Shown here: positions 57,692 through 64,000 of the stretch, in pieces
Numbering within the stretch: position 1 is the first letter of the stretch
Layout of the letters: each line of letters opens with the position of its first letter
Source: Pollenia angustigena
Lineage: Eukaryota > Arthropoda > Insecta > Diptera > Polleniidae
DNA length: 64,000 nucleotides
Reading direction: 5' to 3'
Assembly: GCA_930367215.1 (NCBI GenBank)
Contig: OV884056.1
Location: 230,879,127 to 230,943,126 of the forward strand
Position numbers and translations under genes: made by a program
The notes under the pieces: generated by a model
Told to the model about the DNA's origin: nothing
Database searches by the model: none
Seen by the model: the letters and a program-made list of their open reading frames with translations, nothing else

Positions 57692-58046
57692 GAACTAACG
57701 ATGTCCGGCTGGCTGCCTGGCAGGCTGGCTGTCCATGTAACCTTGTGCGCAAAGTACAGGTCGCAATTTTGGAGACAATTTGATTAAATTTGGGTCATAG
57801 GTTCTTATTGGCACAATGACCAAGCCTATTGAAAATGGGCTGAATCGTAGGACCACGAGGGAAGATAGGGGGAAATTTCTTCCTCTCAGAAACTATAAAA
57901 CCGATTTTAATGAAATTTAAAACATAGATAGAGCCATATCTTTATGGACACAAAAGGGATGCATTTTTTTAAAAAATAGGACCACGAGGGGAGATAGGGG
58001 CAATTTCTGCCTCTCAAACCGATTTTAATAAAATTTAAAACATATA

Positions 58047-58863
58047 CACACAGAAAAAAATACCAATGTAAAATTAACATGGAAAAATGTTGATTGAGAA
58101 TCATAGTAAATTTCAGCAATAGTACGCCCTTACTTAAATTTATCATTATTTCATATTAATTTTAAATGAAAAATATTAGTCATTGTTAAAAAAATAAAAT
58201 ATTAAAATATAAATAAATATGGATTCAATATTGAATCCATAAAAACCTGTTTTATATTAAAATCAAAAGTTTATCTTGTTAAATTAACATGCATACATAC
58301 TTAAGTATGTACATTTTTTATTTTCATTTTTAATATATTTTATAAAAAGAAGACAATTCCCGTATTCTTTTAATTAAAATTATTTAGTTAACTAGTACAT
58401 CAAGTTTTCAAAGTAGAATGATGACGAAAACCATATCAAGCGATTCTGCTGATGCTTCTGTTAACAAAGGAGAATACAAAATAAGTGAAACATGTGTTAC
58501 AGGGGTAAGTGTTTTGAATTATTCTTAAATAAATGCATATGTTGTCTCTGAAGCTTCTTCACACTGTTAAAACACACTCATACCAATTTGATTCTACATG
58601 AAATTCACGTTGTTTCAACTTGAAATAACTTTCATTCAACGTGATTCCGATTGTTATTTCAATATAAATTACATTTTGCTCTAACCTTACTGCAATGTTA
58701 AATTAACACGAATTATAGTTATTTCAAAAGAAAAAAAATGTTGTTCGCAGTTATTGTAAAATCAGGTTGAATTAACATGAAAAACGTATGAAGCAAAATC
58801 ACCACCGAAAAATTTTAAATCAACCTTGTTTTCTACGTTTTTAACTTGATTTATTTCTGTGTG
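58047..58863 (+). mobile_element. CACACAG-family short element, copy C (817 bp)
   Basis: The ends are CACACAGAAAAAAATACCAA and TTGATTTATTTCTGTGTG, with TA on both sides (58045-58046 and 58864-58865). It is inserted in the dispersed repeat whose uninterrupted counterpart is near 61255. Confidence 0.9.
58418..58504 (+). CDS. Open 29-codon exon with splice donor, copy C
   Basis: ATG at 58418 opens a frame matching copy B but with two extra codons (MMTKTISSDSADASV), so the length difference keeps the frame. It ends at GGG, then GTAAGT at 58505. As in copy B, no further exon is present in the element. Confidence 0.45.
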
Positions 58864-58997
58864 TATAGATCTATATCTATTGGGACACATAAGCTAAAAG
58901 AACAAAAAAAAACCAATTTGCCAATTCAGTTTTTGGCATCCTTAAGCCGATTGTAAGCTCAGTTTTCTCCTATCGCTTCACATTATTTACTCGGTAG

Positions 58998-60778
58998 CAG
59001 GCGCGGATTCAGGGGGGGTGAAATAAGGAAATTTCCCCCCCGTAAATTATAAAAATATGTTTTGTTTATTTCGATAATACAAGAATACCCATTAATATTA
59101 TCTTTTTTTAATGTACAAAATTTTTGGAAATCCTAGCAAGGTTTTTTTTTGTTTTTTTTATTGAATCTCTAACGAAATTTTCAATGAGTATTTTTTTTGT
59201 TTTTTTATTGAATCTCTAACCAAAGAGTAAACGTTTGACTTGAAAATGCGTGCGGTTGAATTATAAAAATGCCTTAGTATTTGCAATATTTATGTTTATA
59301 TTTATGTGTTATATGAATCAAAATTCTATTCGATAATTTTAATTTTTGTCGGGGAAAAGCCAGATTTCCTTATCTTTAAAATATTTCAACATACAACAAA
59401 AAATTGTTAGGGAAGATTTTTTTGGCTTTGTTGTAAACGCATTTGAAGAGCCTTCACAGGATATTGATAATGACGCTGATGTGTCAATTGATGCGAAGGC
59501 ACTATCATCAATAGTTCTTAAAGCTTTGACAAATTTTGGTCTTGACCTAAAACATTATGTAGGAGTTGGAACTGATGGGTTTTCTTTGATGTCAGCAGAA
59601 AATGGAGCTGTTAAAAAATTCTGGAAACCGCGACAATTGCGAAACAAACGCCTTGCTATTTCCCGTAAATCAGGCAAAACACGTTTTTAGTAAAGTATTT
59701 GGGAGCCAAACTCCCTACATTATGCGAGACAAGATGGGTGGACCGTCACGACTAAGCTTTACACTTTGCAACAAGTGTACATTATATAGTAGAAGCTTTG
59801 GAAAAAATATCTGAGTGGAAAGGTAGAGATGCTTCATCAAGAGCCTTATATTAAGGAACTCACTTGAACTTTTGAATTTATTTGCGGAATAAACATATTA
59901 AGTGTGATACTTATTGTAACACAGCCGCTTAGTATCATTTTACAAAAGCACGATATAGATCTTCAAAAAGGATCAAGCCTTATCAAAACTTTAATCATGT
60001 GCCTTGAAGAAAAAAGAAATAAAGTCGAAGAACAATTTAAAGTGATTTTTTAAAAAGTTAAAGTTATTTACGTTCAAATCGAGGTGCCAACCTAAAAAAC
60101 AAGATTTGAACGAAATAATCACATCCAAAATGTTGAAGATTTCTACCGAGCTGTAGGTTTCATTCTCTTATTGAATTTATTTTAGAAGATCTCAAAACAC
60201 CTTTCCAATAGATATCTTTAATGTATTGAACATACCAAAACTTCTACTCAAAGTGTAATCAAGTCATATACAGATATAAAACTTTTAAAACCACAACTCG
60301 AGATAAACACCTACTAACATCTAAACTTGAGCCTGAACTGTAGCATTGGCAACAAACATGGAAATTATCTGAAAATCTATCAGATAACGTTGTAAATGCT
60401 TTAATAAACTGTGATGAAGATATCTACCTAAATCTAAGAAAAATATTTCAAATTTTCGTTTCAATGCTCGTAAGTAATGCTACGAGCGAGAGGTCATTTC
60501 CTACCCTTCGTCAAATATAAACATGGCTCAGATCAACAATGACAAATTGAACATAGACTGTACTATCTAAATTTGCCTCACAAGGAAATCATAAATTGCT
60601 TTTTAAAAAAAGATAAGTTTATTTTAATTTATATTGAATATTTTATTTAACCTTATTGTTGAGTTTTTTTAATATAATATACACAAATTGCTTTTAATAA
60701 ACTTTTAAAAACAAATTTTTTTTTGTATCATAAAAAATTTCCCCCCCCCCCCTAAGGCTCAAGCTGGATCCGCGCCTG
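58998..60778 (+). mobile_element. hAT element with transposase relic (1781 bp)
   Basis: The ends read CAGGCGCGGATTCAGGGGG and, from the right, CAGGCGCGGATCCAGCTTGA. An exact 8-bp duplication CTCGGTAG is present (58990-58997 and 60779-60786). G/C runs just inside both ends pair with each other. It contains a decayed hAT transposase. Confidence 0.92.
59346..60540 (+). pseudogene. hAT transposase relic (hAT-5/ZMYM-like type)
   Basis: The first block reads GKSQISLSLKYF, REDFFGFVVNAFE, SIDAKALSSIVLKALTNFGL and VGVGTDGFSLMSAENGAVK, which contains catalytic-domain motifs of hAT transposases. The middle is riddled with stops. Near 60449-60530 the C-terminal dimerisation block appears (VSMLVSNATSERSFPTLRQ, TWLRSTMTN). 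The amino-terminal zinc finger is missing. Confidence 0.8.
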
Positions 60779-60786
60779 CTCGGTAG

Positions 60787-61493
60787 TTATTCTGGGTCAA
60801 TCGATATATTTAAAATCTAAAAGCAGTATTTTTATGTGATCCACACATAAGCATAAACGCATAATGGCCTCTTCGCTGTTGTGGTGTAGGTATAATGACC
60901 TTGCGTCCAGACATCTAAAAATAATGCCCGCCATTAAATTTACACGAAACAGATTTCACAAAACAAAGTACACAAAAATAAGTACCCGAAACAATGTAGA
61001 ATTTGCATTCGTCTTTTCCCTTTCTCCATCAAACTCAAACTTTCGCAGCAAGTGTTTAACAATATGGACGAGGACAATTAGTACAAAAACTGAACTGTAA
61101 CGAAAAATGATTTTAGGTTGTTTTTTTAAGTTAAAAAAAATAAAAATAGAACACAGAACAAAGCTATTGAATACAGTACGGATGGTCAGCTTACTAATAT
61201 GATATGATGTTCATCCTCTCAGAAACTATTGAACCGATTTTAATGAAATTTAAAACATAGATATATCCAAATCTGTATGGACACATAAGCTATACAGTTT
61301 TTCAATAATAGGACCACAAGGGGAGGTAGGGGCAATTTCTGCCTCTCACAAACTTTCAAACCGATTTTAAAGAAGTTTATAAACATAGATAAATCCATAT
61401 TTATATGGGCACCTAAGCATGATGTGTTTTTAAATACTGTGGTGTAGGGTATCATATGGTCGGGCATGACCGACTATACTTTCTTACTTGTTG
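60787..61493 (-). repeat. Dispersed repeats (reverse), GTGGTGTAGGGTATC end
   Basis: Positions 61195-61493 end GGTGTAGGGTATCATATGGT, GTCGGGCATGACCGAC-like palindrome and TTTCTTACTTGTT, the complement of the repeat start at 46859. Positions 60787-60900 end TTGTGGTGTAGGTATAATG and appear to be a second, related copy split by the hAT insertion. Confidence 0.6.
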
Positions 61494-61497
61494 TAAT

Positions 61498-61872
61498 TTT
61501 TACTATCCCAAGAAGTAATTTTGCTGGAAATCAAGCTCGAATTTCAAGTTTCAAGGGTTGAGATGTACTTTTGTTACACTTAATTTTAATAGCATTCTCC
61601 AGTAAATCAAATGTTGTAAAATGTTTTGAAACTTGAATGGCATTTAAAAATACTTTTGAAATCAGGTTTATTTCCAGTGAAATTTTAAGGACTTGAAATT
61701 TTAGTTTTGAGTGCTTATTGGGATAATTTTTAATTTACTGATATGTATGTATATGTATGGCTTATTACTTCAATTTATTGATTTTATGCTGCAATTTAAG
61801 ACTTAAAGTCTTGTGCATAAAATTACCAACTAAAAAATAAATCTACAGATTTGCATATCAATTTGCTTTTTG
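61498..61872. other. AT-rich spacer
   Basis: I see no gene or element border here. Confidence 0.35.
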
Positions 61873-62067
61873 CACCCTTAATAGGGTGAATAGGTACAAA
61901 TTTTTTTTTTGGGTGTAGGATTTTAAAAAATATATGAAAAGGGGAAACCAGAGTAAAATTCTAATATTATATCATTAAGATTTTTTGTACAATACAAGAC
62001 AAAAAATTAGATTTCTCAAACAATTTGCATGAAGGTACCCAGGTACCTATCCACCCTATAGAAGGTG
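61873..62067. mobile_element. MITE-like inverted repeat (195 bp)
   Basis: The ends read CACCCTTAATAGGGTGAATA and, from the right, CACCTTCTATAGGGTGGATA, each followed by GGTAC. The duplication is unresolved. Confidence 0.55.
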
Positions 62068-62261
62068 TTTTTTTCCACACACATAAGGGTTAAAACAACT
62101 TTTTGCTAACTCTCTGCTTAGTCTAATCGGTTTGCTAGTAAGCAGATCGTTTTGTGTGATGTTTAAGCAGTGGCTTAATTTTGGTTATAAAAACGGCTGT
62201 CAACTTGCAGGAGTCAGACAAATTAAATTAATGCCCCTATTTCGGTTTACAACTCAACTTA

Positions 62262-62606
62262 AGGCTAGTTTACACTATTGTACTTTGTATTAATTCATAT
62301 CAAAAACTCAAGTAATATTAGAAAGTGTGATACTGTGAATGCAATGTGCCATAAAAATTACAAATATTACGAAAAACTATTTGACATCCCATACGACTTC
62401 ATCGTTTTTTTAAATTTTTCAAAACAATAATACTTTTCATTTGATCAGGGTTGCATTTCAACAAAAGCAGGTTCATGTGTGATAGTGTGACTGAAAACTG
62501 TAATGTTACATTAGATTTTATGACAATCGTAACAAAACTCATTAGATTTCTATCTCACAAAGTATTATGGAGTACGTAAGACTTGTTTGATAGTGTAAAC
62601 AAGTCT
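62262..62606. mobile_element. Harbinger-like MITE (345 bp)
   Basis: The ends read AGGCTAGTTTACACTATTG and, from the right, AGACTTGTTTACACTATCA. TTA flanks both ends (62259-62261 and 62607-62609). Confidence 0.7.
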
Positions 62607-62944
62607 TTAGCACAGAATACACAGAACTGTAAAAAGTGACGTGTGAAAAAGGCCCAAATCAGTTGCGAGGGCAGCTTTCGAAGAAAGAGACAGAAAGCTT
62701 TTTTTGGTAGTGAAGTGGCAAGGTGTAAAAACAGGCCGCAACAATCAACACAAATGGCGTGATCAAAATAAAAATAACATAACACAAACCACGTTAAACA
62801 AATGCATTAGTTCAACAAACGTTGTTTTTTGTGCAAAAAAATTTATTTAGTAATAATGTTTTGTTTTATAATGTTATTTACTTACTTAAATATTATTAAC
62901 TCGTGTTTTGGTGAACTTAAAAGTTAATTTTTACAACAGTTTTG

Positions 62945-63125
62945 TATTTCACTGGTTGCTTAGGCCAGATCATCAGGAAACTTCATCCATAAAGATTTTA
63001 GAAAAACTAAAGATATTAAACCTAATAAAACTGTTAAACGTATAAGACTTATAAGCAACAGTTCTACTTGTAACAATATCAAAGTTTAAACAAAAAACAT
63101 CAACAATAAACAGTGAGTTTATCTC
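62945..63125 (+). repeat. Repeat copy 2 of the THAP upstream segment
   Basis: This copy matches 14198-14380 (TTTCACTGGTTGCTTAGGCC to AACAATAAACAGTGAGTT) with small gaps. No THAP frame follows it here. Confidence 0.7.
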
Positions 63126-63256
63126 ATCTTACATTCCCTCCTACATCAAGAATAAAAACTGGGAATTAAGCACGAATAACAAAATCTTTTTAAATTAAAA
63201 TTTTGTATTCCCAAAGAAATTACTTTTTGAAATTAAAATGATTTAAATTATATTAA

Positions 63257-63877
63257 CCCTGCATTACTATCCTTAAATCATGTCGCATAGTTACTAACCA
63301 TGGGTATTATCGACCCATCAATTGTATTATCCATTGAAATCGTCTCAACTTATAAATTGATAAAACGTATACTTCTTTAAGTAGATTTTAGTCTTTTATC
63401 GTTAAATTTTAATACACAATGGCGTGTTAAACACCTTATATATTTAAATTGAAATTAAGTTTGTATTCATTACAACACAGCTAAAAAAAAGTGAAAAAAG
63501 CTATCCAGCCGAATTGCGCATAAAATTATGAGTTTTTAAGATATTGACGTCAAATAAAGTGCATTTGAAACCTGAAATATAATAGTAAAATGTTAGAAAG
63601 AAAAATTGGTATGGCTAAAATGTATCTTTTGTATAACGGTACAATTAATCTTTGTTACATTATTGCTAACTATGGGTCTAGTCGACCCAGGCTGTTTTTT
63701 AAATAATTTTATATGCGTAATATCATAAATATTCCTTATGTTTATTGTTTATAAACGTTTGAATATAAACAAATTTAGATTACACATATATCTCGAGTTT
63801 AAATATCGTCTTGATTTTTTTAATTTCAAAAGTTTGCGTGTCTGGGTCGATTCGACTCAGAGGTTAGTAATGGAGGG
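63257..63877. mobile_element. piggyBac-like MITE (621 bp)
   Basis: The ends read CCCTGCATTACTATCC and, from the right, CCCTCCATTACTAACC. TTAA lies on both sides (63253-63256 and 63878-63881), the exact target of piggyBac elements. GGGTCGA/TCGACCCA words recur inside at 63313, 63678 and 63844. No coding frame. Confidence 0.85.
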
Positions 63878-64000
63878 TTAAAAATATGGAAAAATGAGTG
63901 CAAAATATTTAAGATTATGACCTATATTAACCTTTCTGTGTATCTATTATATTCAGTTAACTTTATACAAAAGGGGAATTCACAAGGTGTGCTATCATGT

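Larger units (their letters stand above)
57415..58930 (-). repeat. Dispersed repeat (reverse), interrupted twice
   Basis: The text TCCTAGACCCACCTTAAAGT, then GGTTCTTATTGGCACAATGA and AGGACCACGAGGG, is the complement of the repeat at 46859-47488. It is interrupted by a hairpin element at 57553-57691 and by CACACAG copy C at 58047-58863. Confidence 0.7.

Overview
This window looks like nuclear DNA of a higher fly (Diptera, probably a calyptrate such as a blowfly or house-fly relative). The base composition is very AT-rich, the introns have GT-AG borders, and the three host genes are close to their Drosophila and human counterparts. The species is an inference.

Three host genes are present. Vps24/CHMP3 (ESCRT-III) lies on the minus strand at 10642-11502 in three exons. 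Suv3 (mitochondrial RNA helicase) lies on the plus strand at 18376-24630 in nine exons and is complete, with intron 5 swollen to 3.2 kb by repeats. A Synaptotagmin-14-type gene lies on the minus strand at 41245-44359. Six 3' exons are visible, covering the membrane segment, C2A and C2B; its first exon or exons are not in view. From memory, the Drosophila orthologues carry neighbouring CG numbers, which suggests conserved microsynteny. Vps24 and Suv3 form a divergent pair whose spacer has grown to about 6.9 kb through stacked transposons. A short THAP-domain ORF (14474-14872) lies in that spacer; its upstream sequence recurs at 62945-63125, so it is probably transposon-derived.

Almost everything else is mobile DNA, often nested, and many borders can be fixed by target-site duplications (TSDs). 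The left end (1-10 kb) has stacked Helitrons, a mariner-type transposase relic, hAT-like elements and a non-LTR retrotransposon (4612-7840). From 12.4 to 18 kb there is a run of Harbinger-like MITEs with TTA-type TSDs. The Suv3 intron holds a foldback element with an RTE-type LINE tail inserted in it. Between 24.6 and 41 kb there are MITEs, a Helitron helicase relic and a pogo-like element. The right third (44.6-64 kb) has hAT elements with exact 8-bp TSDs, a Tc1 relic, a piggyBac-like MITE and a family with CACACAG ends and 2-bp TSDs.

The most interesting material is this CACACAG family. A 4.68-kb member (52733-57412) carries a decayed transposase of a poorly described type, and a nearby paralogous repeat shows its empty site. 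Three short members of about 0.83 kb (44849, 50513, 58047) keep a 27-29-codon open exon, and two of these end in a canonical splice donor. Separately, the LINE has ORF1 and ORF2 in the same frame, separated by a stop in the tobamovirus-type readthrough context TAA CAA TTA. The two breaks in its ORF2 are both explained by one missing A in an A-run.
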